11,605 bases of DNA from an uncultured Paracoccaceae bacterium. GTDB lineage: Bacteria; Pseudomonadota; Alphaproteobacteria; Rhodobacterales; Rhodobacteraceae. Where the stretch lies: the NCBI GenBank assembly GCA_937907485.1, contig CALESR010000060.1, forward strand, positions 1 through 11,605, in the 5' to 3' direction. A program made the position numbers and the translations under genes. A model generated the notes under the pieces. The model saw nothing but the letters and a program-made list of their open reading frames with translations, was not told the origin of the DNA and made no database searches. Below, one piece after another: positions 1-5,669 of this stretch (the first letter of the stretch is position 1; every line of letters starts with the position of its first letter).

Positions 1-137
1 TAAAGCGCGGCCGAGGCGATCATCACCCAGCGGGACGGCACCCCCAGTGCCGCCATCAGGCACAGCGCCGCGAACAGCAGGTTCACCAACCGCGACACAG
101 TGATCGCGGCACTACTCAGTTCAAGAAGCTCAATCAT
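1..137 (-). CDS. Small membrane protein of unknown function, N-terminal 45 residues only
   Basis: An open frame starts at an ATG (135-137) and runs off the left edge after 45 full codons. The product begins MIELLELSSA. Residues 17-32 are a hydrophobic stretch rich in Leu and Ala, followed by a short polar turn (PSRW) and a second hydrophobic run, so this looks like the first one or two membrane segments of an inner-membrane protein. A GGAGAG ribosome-binding site lies 4 bases before the ATG, which supports the start. The gene is divergent from the helix-turn-helix regulator, and such pairs often share a control region. I do not recognise the family, and the C-terminus lies outside the window. 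The last two visible bases (TA) could begin either a stop codon or a Tyr codon. Confidence 0.55.
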   Translation of the reverse strand, partial: MIELLELSSAAITVSRLVNLLFAALCLMAALGVPSRWVMIASAAL

Positions 138-156
138 CGGTCTCTCCGAGGGTTGA

Positions 157-168
157 GCCGGGCCCGGC
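157..168. promoter_or_regulatory. Perfect 12-base palindrome in the divergent control region
   Basis: GCCGGGCCCGGC is its own reverse complement. It sits 20 bases upstream of the leftward membrane protein start and about 100 bases upstream of the regulator start, inside the 132-base gap (138-269). Flanking TTG and CAA triplets extend the symmetry imperfectly. A two-fold symmetric site between divergent genes, one of them encoding a DNA-binding protein, could be an operator for autoregulation. That is inference, because GC palindromes also arise by chance in GC-rich DNA. The rest of the gap shows no convincing -35/-10 pair. A weak candidate is TTGAGC at 153 with TTAAGG at 174, with a spacer of only 15 bases. 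Confidence 0.3.
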
Positions 169-269
169 AATCGTTAAGGTTGCGGTGTCGACAAGGGCAG
201 TGTGCCGGTTCCCTTCAGTGCCGTTCGGTCGGTCTCAGGCGGAAGCACCGGCGGAAACAGGCGGTTCTG

Positions 270-1787
270 ATGGCCGAGACGTTTGGCATCCTGTTGGGGC
301 GTGCGATTCGCGAGGCTCGCGAATCAAAAGGCTGGACGCAGCTTGCCTTGGCCGAGCGTGCCTTTGCCGATCCCGCCAAGGAGCGCCGCATTCGCGACTA
401 TGAGTCGGGCAAGGTCGCCAACCCGCAGCCAAAGGTCTATGCCGCACTCTGCGACGCGCTGGGACTCAGCCGCGCGCAGATTTCAGCGCTCAAGTCTCAG
501 GCCTCGAACGCCCGTCAGCAGGACAATTCCGAAATCGCCGAGTTGATCGCGCAACTCGGCTCGCTGGAAACCGCGTTCTCCGATCTGCGACGCCTCTCGC
601 GCGACCAACTCGAACTGCTCGCCTCGCGCTTTGGCATCCTCGCGCCGCATGACCGCAGCGATGGCGACCTGCGCGGCCTCCTGACCGACAAAGCCACCGA
701 ATACCGCGCGCTCAAGGCGCAGATCGACGCCTTGCTGGCCAAGTTCCCGCAACTGGGCAATGTCGTGGCCGAGGCCCGCGCGCGGCTGGACGACGGCGAT
801 ACCGAGGGCGTGCACCAGATGGTGCGCGACGCCCGGCGGGTGCTGCACGACGCCCATCTGCGCGAGGGGCTGGAGCAGGACGCCGAACTGGTCGAACTCG
901 ACGCCGCCGCGCTGCTGCTCGACAACCGGGTGGACGAGGCCTTTGCCCAACTCACCGCCGCCGCCGACAGCTTCGCCGGAATTGACCCACTGGAACCGGC
1001 GCAGCGGCGGGTGACCTATGCGGAGCCCCTGTATCAACACGGGTTGCGGTATGGCGGTCCGGGGCTGGCACCGGCGGCACGGATGCTGCGCGAGGCTTTG
1101 GCGCGCACCGACCGGACGGCTCAGCCCCAGCTTTGGGCCTATGCCCAGAACAACCTCGCCAACGCGCTTCAGAAGCAAGGCAGCCGCACCGCCGGGTCGG
1201 AGGGCGCAGCGCTGCTGGAGCAAGCGGTCGGTGCCTACCGCGCGGCGCTGGAGGTTTACACCCGACAGGCGCAGCCGCTGCACTGGGCCATGGCCCAAAA
1301 CAATCTCGCCAATGCGCTGGCGATCCAAGGCATCCGCACCGCCGGGCCGGAGGGTACGGCGTTGCTGGACGGGGCGGTCAAAGCCTATCGGTCTGCGCTG
1401 GAGGTGCGCACCCGGCAGGCGCATCCGCTGGACTGGGCCATGACCCAGAACAACCTCGCCAACGCGCTACGGAACCAAGGCATCCGCACCGCCGGACCAA
1501 AGGGCGCGGCGTTGCTGGACCAGGCGGTCAAGGCCTACCGGCTTGCGCTGGAGGTTCACACCCGGCAGGCGCATCTGCTGGACTGGGCGATGACGCAGGA
1601 GAATCTGGCCCTCGCGCACCAAGTCTTCGCCCGGCACGACACCTGCACCGACGCCATCCCACCGCTGCGCGCGGCGCTGGAGCATGTTAACGCCGCGCTG
1701 GAGGTCTTTGACCCCGTCCACCTGCCCTATGACCACGGCACCGCCACCGCCCTGCGCGAGCGCATCCTTGCGGCGCTTAACGCGTAG
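270..1787 (+). CDS. XRE-family helix-turn-helix protein with C-terminal TPR-like repeats
   Basis: The 505-residue product begins MAETFGILLG. Residues 6-70 form an XRE/Cro-type helix-turn-helix: GWTQLALAER is the first part of the motif, then RRIRDYESGKV and an ALCDALGLS helix. Residues 85-250 are charged, helical and probably coiled or TPR-like (EARARLDDGD, DNRVDEAFAQLTAAA). Residues 289-440 hold three 50-residue repeats containing A-x-x-QNNLANAL, a fourth partial copy (TQENLALAH), then a short C-terminal helix. There is no signal peptide or membrane segment, so it should be cytoplasmic. The likely role is a DNA-binding regulator or adaptor whose TPR-like part binds a protein or ligand; its target is unknown. 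I chose the ATG at 270 because the HTH fold begins there. The frame stays open upstream to a TTG at 153, but that stretch is Arg/Gln-rich and does not look like part of the domain. The ribosome-binding site is weak (GGCGG, 5 bases upstream). Confidence 0.85.
   Translation: MAETFGILLGRAIREARESKGWTQLALAERAFADPAKERRIRDYESGKVANPQPKVYAALCDALGLSRAQISALKSQASNARQQDNSEIAELIAQLGSLETAFSDLRRLSRDQLELLASRFGILAPHDRSDGDLRGLLTDKATEYRALKAQIDALLAKFPQLGNVVAEARARLDDGDTEGVHQMVRDARRVLHDAHLREGLEQDAELVELDAAALLLDNRVDEAFAQLTAAADSFAGIDPLEPAQRRVTYAEPLYQHGLRYGGPGLAPAARMLREALARTDRTAQPQLWAYAQNNLANALQKQGSRTAGSEGAALLEQAVGAYRAALEVYTRQAQPLHWAMAQNNLANALAIQGIRTAGPEGTALLDGAVKAYRSALEVRTRQAHPLDWAMTQNNLANALRNQGIRTAGPKGAALLDQAVKAYRLALEVHTRQAHLLDWAMTQENLALAHQVFARHDTCTDAIPPLRAALEHVNAALEVFDPVHLPYDHGTATALRERILAALNA
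1134..1616 (+). repeat. 150-base in-frame tandem repeat, three full units plus a partial fourth
   Basis: Units begin at 1134, 1284, 1434 and 1584, each with TGGGC near the conserved QNNLANAL codons, so the period is exactly 150 bases (50 codons). A hand comparison of the second and third units gives about 22 mismatches in 150, roughly 85% identity, many of them at third codon positions. Each unit encodes two predicted helices: W-A-x-x-QNNLANAL-x-x-QG and ALL-x-x-AV-x-AYR-x-ALEV-x-TRQA. The high DNA identity suggests recent duplication or gene conversion, and copy number may vary between strains. Confidence 0.9.
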
Positions 1788-1806
1788 GGTGGGGCTTCAC
1801 CCCACC
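1788..1806 (+). terminator. Hairpin directly after the HTH-TPR stop codon
   Basis: The arms GGTGGGG (1788-1794) and CCCCACC (1800-1806) are perfect complements around a 5-base loop (CTTCA), starting on the base after the TAG stop. No T-run follows, so it is not a textbook intrinsic terminator. It could still end or stabilise the transcript. Similar GTGGGG/CCCCAC hairpins recur after genes in GC-rich proteobacteria, so it may be a dispersed palindromic element. Confidence 0.5.
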
Positions 1807-1864
1807 ACGCACTGCCGCGACGCCAAAGCCGCCGTCGTCCGGGCGGCGAGTCTTCACCCGAAAA

Positions 1865-1874
1865 CCGTGGGACA
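1865..1874. repeat. First copy of a 10-base direct repeat in the convergent gap
   Basis: CCGTGGGACA at 1865-1874 recurs at 1942-1951, 77 bases away. The second copy forms one side of the 1934-1951 hairpin. The first copy could therefore pair instead with the opposite arm (TGTCCCAC, 1934-1941). The remainder of the 170-base gap between the two convergent genes (1788-1957) shows no convincing gene. Confidence 0.4.
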
Positions 1875-1933
1875 ATCCTTGCCAAGAGGTTAACGGCTCG
1901 CCGTAACCCCTTGAAATCCCTCGCAGCGCCTTA

Positions 1934-1951
1934 TGTCCCACCCGTGGGACA
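1934..1951 (-). terminator. Hairpin just downstream of the caspase-fold gene
   Basis: TGTCCCAC (1934-1941) and GTGGGACA (1944-1951) are perfect 8-base complements around 2 bases; in RNA the inner pairs would open to give a usable loop. The hairpin starts 6 bases past the TGA of the leftward caspase-fold gene. It faces the hairpin at 1788-1806, so the two convergent transcripts each meet a stem-loop before entering the other gene. There is no U-tract, so termination efficiency is uncertain. Confidence 0.45.
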
Positions 1952-1957
1952 GCCCGG

Positions 1958-3571
1958 TCACCGGAGCAGCTGGAATCCGGCGCCCAGGATCAGTCCGATC
2001 GTTTCGGCGGTCAGAAATCCCGTCACCTCGATGCCCCGGTCGCGTTGAAAGGCGCGGATCGCGCGACGGGCCGGGCGGTCGAGAATGCCGTCCACCGGAC
2101 CCGGATCGTGCCCCATCCGCGCCAGCCGCCGCTCGACCTGTTCCAGCAGGAAGCCCGGCAGATGCAACGCCTCCTCGGCGGCACGGGCGGCCTCGATCTC
2201 CGGGCGGGGCTCGGGTTCGACCACCGGTTCGGACAGCTCCTCGATCCGCGCGCGCGCCGGGTCGACAAAGCCGCCGCGCGGGAAGTCGCGCAGATAGGTT
2301 TCATAGGCCGCGATCGTGTCGGCCGCCCGCGCGGTCTCCCAGCCCGCACGGTCGCGCGCCGCCTCGAACTCCGCCAGCCGATCCTGCGCGATCGAGGCGA
2401 AGATCCCCTGCGGGAAGCGGTTCAGATAGGCGCGCATCCCGGCCTCGTCGCCGCCCGAGCCGGTGTCGCGCCAGAACGCGCGGTCCTGCCGCTCCAGTTC
2501 CAGCGCCCGCGCCCGCGCCTCGGCTTCCAGCTGCGCGGCACGGCGGGCGCCTTGCTGGGCCAGTTCAAAGATCTGGTCGCGGTTCAGGAACCCGGTCTGG
2601 ATAAAGCGGTTCGCCCCCTGCCACGCCGCCACCGCGCCGCGGGTGCCGCGGCCAAAGATGCCGTCCACCCCGCGCGGATCATAGCCGAGGATCGCCAGAT
2701 CCCGCTGGATCGCCCGGCGTTCATCGCGGGTCAGGCCGAGGGCCTCTTCGATGCGCTCGGGCGTGTTGAGCAGGCGGTCACGGGCGGCGCGGGCCTGCTC
2801 GGCAAAGAGGCCGGCGGGCCAGGCCGCCAGATAGGCGTCGTACCCTTCGAGCGAGTCGGCATCCAGCGCCACACCCCAGGCGGCGCGGTCGGCATCGACG
2901 GCGGGCTGGTGGCCGACGGGCAGGAAGGTTTGGAACGGCGGGTTGAAACCATCGAGCCGCAGCCCGGCGCGGGCGGCGGCGGCGCGGCCCAGATTGGTGC
3001 CGGGGGTGGCCATGTCGCGCAGCAGTCCGGCGATCGCGGCACCGGGACCACGCACCAGCGTCACCCCCTGCGGCACGGTAACGGCCTGCGGCAGACCGGC
3101 GCGGAACCCGGTGCGCGGCGCCTCGGGAAAGCCGAAGTCAGCCACCGCCACCACGGCGCCGCCCTGCACCTGCCCGGCCAGCGCCAGCAGGGTCTCCAGC
3201 CGCACGCCAAAGCCCTCGATACTGGCGAAATCGGGGTTTCGCGCCTCGGTCCCCATCAGCCAGGCGCCATGGTCAGCATTGACGGCATAACCGGCAAAGA
3301 CGATCACCACGCGCTCTTCGGTGCCACGTTGCAGCCCCTCGGACAGCGCCGACAGCGCCGCGCGCAGCGCATTGGCGCTGAGGTCCGTCGCAACATCGAC
3401 CGAGAACCCGGCCGCTGCAAAACTGCGTTCGGCCTGCAACACGGCAGCCGCGCCGCGGGCGTCGCGCAGGGTCTGGTAATCCTCGTTCGCGACGATCAGC
3501 ACGGCGCCAGTGCTCGCCAAGGCAGGCGAGGTCAGCAGCAGGAACAGGGCAGCAGTCAGGCGGTTCAGCAT
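1958..3571 (-). CDS. Exported caspase-fold (pseudo-peptidase C14) protein with two peptidoglycan-binding domains
   Basis: The 537-residue product has a Sec signal peptide at residues 1-20 (hydrophobic LTAALFLLLTSPALAS). Residues 22-190 resemble the peptidase C14 caspase fold: GAVLIVANEDY, then GFSVDVATDLSA, the strand VVIVFAGYAV and the strand VVAVADFGF. The usual catalytic His (GHG) aligns with Tyr95, and the usual Cys (DAC) aligns with Gly147, so it is probably not a protease. Two peptidoglycan_binding_1 domains follow, at about 280-335 (LAILGYDPRGVDGIFGRGT) and 474-530 (RLARMGHDPGPVDGIL). Three 40-residue repeats (YL-x-x-(F/W)P-x-G-x-F) lie at about 228-268, 363-403 and 407-447, with an Ala/Glu/Arg-rich helix at 340-360. 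A GGAGG site 5 bases upstream supports the start. The stop of the PaaK-like gene is 28 bases upstream, so read-through from the operon is possible. A role at the cell wall or periplasm is inferred; the ligand is unknown. Confidence 0.85.
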   Translation of the reverse strand: MLNRLTAALFLLLTSPALASTGAVLIVANEDYQTLRDARGAAAVLQAERSFAAAGFSVDVATDLSANALRAALSALSEGLQRGTEERVVIVFAGYAVNADHGAWLMGTEARNPDFASIEGFGVRLETLLALAGQVQGGAVVAVADFGFPEAPRTGFRAGLPQAVTVPQGVTLVRGPGAAIAGLLRDMATPGTNLGRAAAARAGLRLDGFNPPFQTFLPVGHQPAVDADRAAWGVALDADSLEGYDAYLAAWPAGLFAEQARAARDRLLNTPERIEEALGLTRDERRAIQRDLAILGYDPRGVDGIFGRGTRGAVAAWQGANRFIQTGFLNRDQIFELAQQGARRAAQLEAEARARALELERQDRAFWRDTGSGGDEAGMRAYLNRFPQGIFASIAQDRLAEFEAARDRAGWETARAADTIAAYETYLRDFPRGGFVDPARARIEELSEPVVEPEPRPEIEAARAAEEALHLPGFLLEQVERRLARMGHDPGPVDGILDRPARRAIRAFQRDRGIEVTGFLTAETIGLILGAGFQLLR

Positions 3572-3599
3572 CGGGGCCTCCGGTTCAGCGGCCCTGAGG

Positions 3600-4769
3600 T
3601 TACTCGTAGCTGCGCAGATCCTCGATCACCTTGCCGTCATTGGGCAGTGTGCCCGGCGGCACCAGTTCGACCTTGCCGCGCAGTTTGAGCGTATCCAGGA
3701 GCGTGCCTTCATAAAGCTTTGGGTTCGCGGCGCGGGTCTCGATGCGGACGGTCATCACATCGGATTCCCCCTCGCGGGTGGCGACGACGCGGGCGCGGCT
3801 GACCTCTTCATGGCGGCTGACAAAGGCGGCGACCTGCTCAGGCCGCACGAACATGCCCTTGATCTTGGTCGTCTGGTCGGCGCGGCCCATCCAGCCCTTG
3901 ATCCGCAGATTGGTGCGGCCGCAGGGGCTGAGCCCCGGCAGGATGGCGCTGAGATCGCCAGTGGCAAAGCGGATCAGCGGATAATCGGGGTTCAGCGCGG
4001 TGACGATCACCTCGCCGACCTCGCCATGCGGGACAGGGTCGCCGGTGCCGGGGCGCACGATCTCGACGATCACGCCTTCGTCGAGGATCATCCCCTCGAG
4101 CGCGTCGCTTTCATAGGCGATGTTGCCCAGATCTGCGGTGGCATAGCACTGGCGACAGGTGATGCCCCGGTCGGCGTAATAGGCCCGCAGGCTGGGGAAC
4201 AGAGCACCGCCACCGACGGCGGCGCGGGCGATCGACAGGCGCTCGCCCATCTCGTCGGCCTTGTCGAGAATGATCTTCAGGAAGTCCGGCGTGCCGGCAT
4301 AGGCGGTGGTGCCGATGTCCTTTGCCGCGCGGACCTGCAATTCGGTCTGCCCGGTGCCTGCGGGCACCACGGTGGCGCCGACCGCGCGCGCGGCGTTGTC
4401 GAACATCATCCCGGCGGGCACGAGGTGATAGGAAAAGCAGTTCTGCACGATGTCGCCCCGGCCGATGCCGGTGGCATGCAGGAACCGGCCCAGCCGCCAC
4501 CAGTCATGGCCATTGCCACCGGGTTCATAGATCGGGCCGGGCGACTGGAACACCTGCGCGACATTGCGGGTGGCGAGGGTGCCGAAGGGCGGGCTTTGAT
4601 GCTGCCGGGCGCTCAACTCGGATTTGCGCAGCACAGGCAGGGCCGTCAGATCGGCCAGCGAGGCCAGCGCGGGCAGGTCCAGCCCGGCCAGTTGCGCATT
4701 CAGCGCCGCCAGTTGCTGGGCCTCGCGCTGATCGGCGCTGCGGGTTTCGAGGGAATCGAAGAACGACAT
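3600..4769 (-). CDS. PaaK-related adenylate-forming ligase (phenylacetate-CoA ligase family)
   Basis: The 389-residue cytoplasmic protein belongs to the ANL (AMP-forming ligase) superfamily, on the PaaK branch. Family members convert a carboxylic acid, ATP and CoA to acyl-CoA, AMP and PPi. Visible motifs are YATADLG (209-215, in place of Y-x-T-x-E), RFATGDL (267-273), the hinge region GWMGRADQTTKIKG (292-305) and a C-terminal Lys380 in PNDGKVIEDLR, a likely catalytic lysine. The phosphate-binding loop, usually SSGTTGKP, appears here as QSPGPIYEPGG (75-85), which is divergent. It is somewhat shorter than typical PaaK (about 430 residues). I chose ATG 4769 over an upstream in-frame GTG (4796) because AGGGGAG lies 8 bases before it. 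The LivF-type ATPase stop is 14 bases upstream, so the two are cotranscribed. The substrate is unknown; an aromatic or short acid is plausible. Confidence 0.85.
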   Translation of the reverse strand: MSFFDSLETRSADQREAQQLAALNAQLAGLDLPALASLADLTALPVLRKSELSARQHQSPPFGTLATRNVAQVFQSPGPIYEPGGNGHDWWRLGRFLHATGIGRGDIVQNCFSYHLVPAGMMFDNAARAVGATVVPAGTGQTELQVRAAKDIGTTAYAGTPDFLKIILDKADEMGERLSIARAAVGGGALFPSLRAYYADRGITCRQCYATADLGNIAYESDALEGMILDEGVIVEIVRPGTGDPVPHGEVGEVIVTALNPDYPLIRFATGDLSAILPGLSPCGRTNLRIKGWMGRADQTTKIKGMFVRPEQVAAFVSRHEEVSRARVVATREGESDVMTVRIETRAANPKLYEGTLLDTLKLRGKVELVPPGTLPNDGKVIEDLRSYE

Positions 4770-4777
4770 GGCGGATT

Positions 4778-4784
4778 CTCCCCT
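4778..4784 (-). promoter_or_regulatory. Ribosome-binding site fixing the PaaK-like start
   Basis: AGGGGAG on the minus strand lies 8 bases before the ATG at 4769. Its first base is the last base of the upstream LivF-type stop codon. This favours 4769 over the GTG at 4796, which would begin upstream of that stop codon. Confidence 0.65.
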
Positions 4785-5608
4785 CACGCCAGCCACCGCT
4801 TGCGGCGGCGATAGGAGCGCACGTCGCGGAAGGATTTGCGGCCCTTGTCCGACATGCCCAGATAGAACTCGGCCACATCGGGGTTCTCGCGCAGGGCCTG
4901 CGCGGTGCCGTCCATCACGACACGGCCGTTTTCCAGAATATAGCCGGTGTGTGCATAGCGCAGCGCGACGTTGGTGTTCTGCTCGGCGAGGAGGAAGGTC
5001 ACGCCCTGCTCCTCGTTCAGGCGTTTGACGATTTCAAAGATCTGCTCCACCAGTTGCGGCGCCAGACCCATCGAGGGCTCGTCCAGCAGGATCGTCTCGG
5101 GCCGGGCCATCATGGCGCGGCCGATTGCCACCATCTGCTGCTCGCCGCCCGAGGTATAGCCGGCCTGACTCTTGCGGCGGGTGCGCAGGCGGGGGAAATA
5201 GTCATAGACCATCTCGAGGTCGGCCATCACGGCCCCGCGCCCGTCACGCCGCGTATAGGCGCCGGTCAGCAGGTTTTCCTCGACGGTCAGGTGTTCGAAA
5301 CAATGGCGGCCCTCCATCACCTGGATGACGCCGGTCTGCACCAGATCGGCAGGGTCGCGTCCGGCCAGATTCTGGCCGCGGTAGGTGATCGTGCCCTTGG
5401 TGATGTCGCCGCGTTCGCTTTTCAGCAGGCCGGAAATCGCCTTGAGCGTGGTCGATTTGCCCGCGCCATTGCCACCCAGCAGGGCGGTGATGCCACCTTT
5501 GGGCACCGTCAGGCTGACGCCCTTCAGCACCAGAATGACGTGATTATAGATCACCTCGATGTTGTTCACATCGAGAAGCGTCTCGGTCTGCGGGCTGGAG
5601 TCGAGCAT
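4784..5608 (-). CDS. livF: ABC transporter ATP-binding protein, LivF type (branched-chain amino acid/HAAT family)
   Basis: The 274-residue ATPase energises uptake with the partner LivG-type subunit and the two permeases. It shows Walker A GGNGAGKST (45-53), the signature SGGEQQ (153-158), Walker B ILLDEP (173-178) and the LivF-style switch region LLAEQN (206-211), where Gln stands in for the usual H-loop His. The stretch VMEGRHCFEHLTVEENL (98-114) is typical of LivF. It is longer than the roughly 235 residues usual for LivF because of a basic C-terminal tail (about 252-274, ending YRRRKRWLA). It starts 61 bases after the binding-protein stop, with a hairpin in that gap, and has only a weak ribosome-binding site (GGA, 8 bases before the ATG). 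The symbol reflects family only: the flanking ligase genes suggest the cargo is a carboxylic acid rather than leucine. Confidence 0.93.
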   Translation of the reverse strand: MLDSSPQTETLLDVNNIEVIYNHVILVLKGVSLTVPKGGITALLGGNGAGKSTTLKAISGLLKSERGDITKGTITYRGQNLAGRDPADLVQTGVIQVMEGRHCFEHLTVEENLLTGAYTRRDGRGAVMADLEMVYDYFPRLRTRRKSQAGYTSGGEQQMVAIGRAMMARPETILLDEPSMGLAPQLVEQIFEIVKRLNEEQGVTFLLAEQNTNVALRYAHTGYILENGRVVMDGTAQALRENPDVAEFYLGMSDKGRKSFRDVRSYRRRKRWLA

Positions 5609-5632
5609 GGCGGGATTCCGTCAGGGAGGGGC

Positions 5633-5659
5633 GGACGGGCGCGAGGGTCGCGCCCGTCC
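5633..5659 (-). other. Strong intercistronic hairpin after the binding-protein gene
   Basis: GGACGGGCGCGA (5633-5644) and TCGCGCCCGTCC (5648-5659) are perfect 12-base complements around 3 bases, almost entirely G-C. The hairpin begins 10 bases after the binding-protein TGA. On the transcribed strand no U-run follows, so full termination is unlikely. Known behaviour of such stems in transporter operons is to protect the upstream message from 3' decay or to attenuate downstream genes, giving excess binding protein over ATPase and ligase. Confidence 0.75.
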
Positions 5660-5669
5660 CGTTGTCAGA

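Noticed and set aside
153..269. N-terminal extension of the HTH-TPR protein from a TTG codon
   Set aside because: The 39 added residues are Arg/Gln/Cys-rich and unlike the family. The HTH fold begins at the ATG at 270.
483..1424. A minus-strand open frame inside the HTH-TPR gene
   Set aside because: It mirrors the repeats on the coding strand and shows no independent domain or ribosome-binding site.
1958..3571. Caspase-fold gene plus HTH-TPR gene as a classic defence pair
   Set aside because: The genes converge rather than share an operon. The caspase-fold product has a signal peptide and a lost dyad, so a cytoplasmic suicide effector is unlikely.
2045..3688. A 547-codon plus-strand frame opposite the caspase-fold gene
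   Set aside because: Low-complexity Gly/Arg/Gln-rich composition, no domain, and the minus-strand frame has a signal peptide and two known domains.
4770..4796. GTG start for the PaaK-like gene
   Set aside because: It overlaps the preceding stop codon and lacks a ribosome-binding site, whereas ATG 4769 has AGGGGAG at good spacing.
3510..4814. A 434-codon plus-strand frame opposite the PaaK-like gene
   Set aside because: No family resemblance; the minus strand carries ligase motifs in order.
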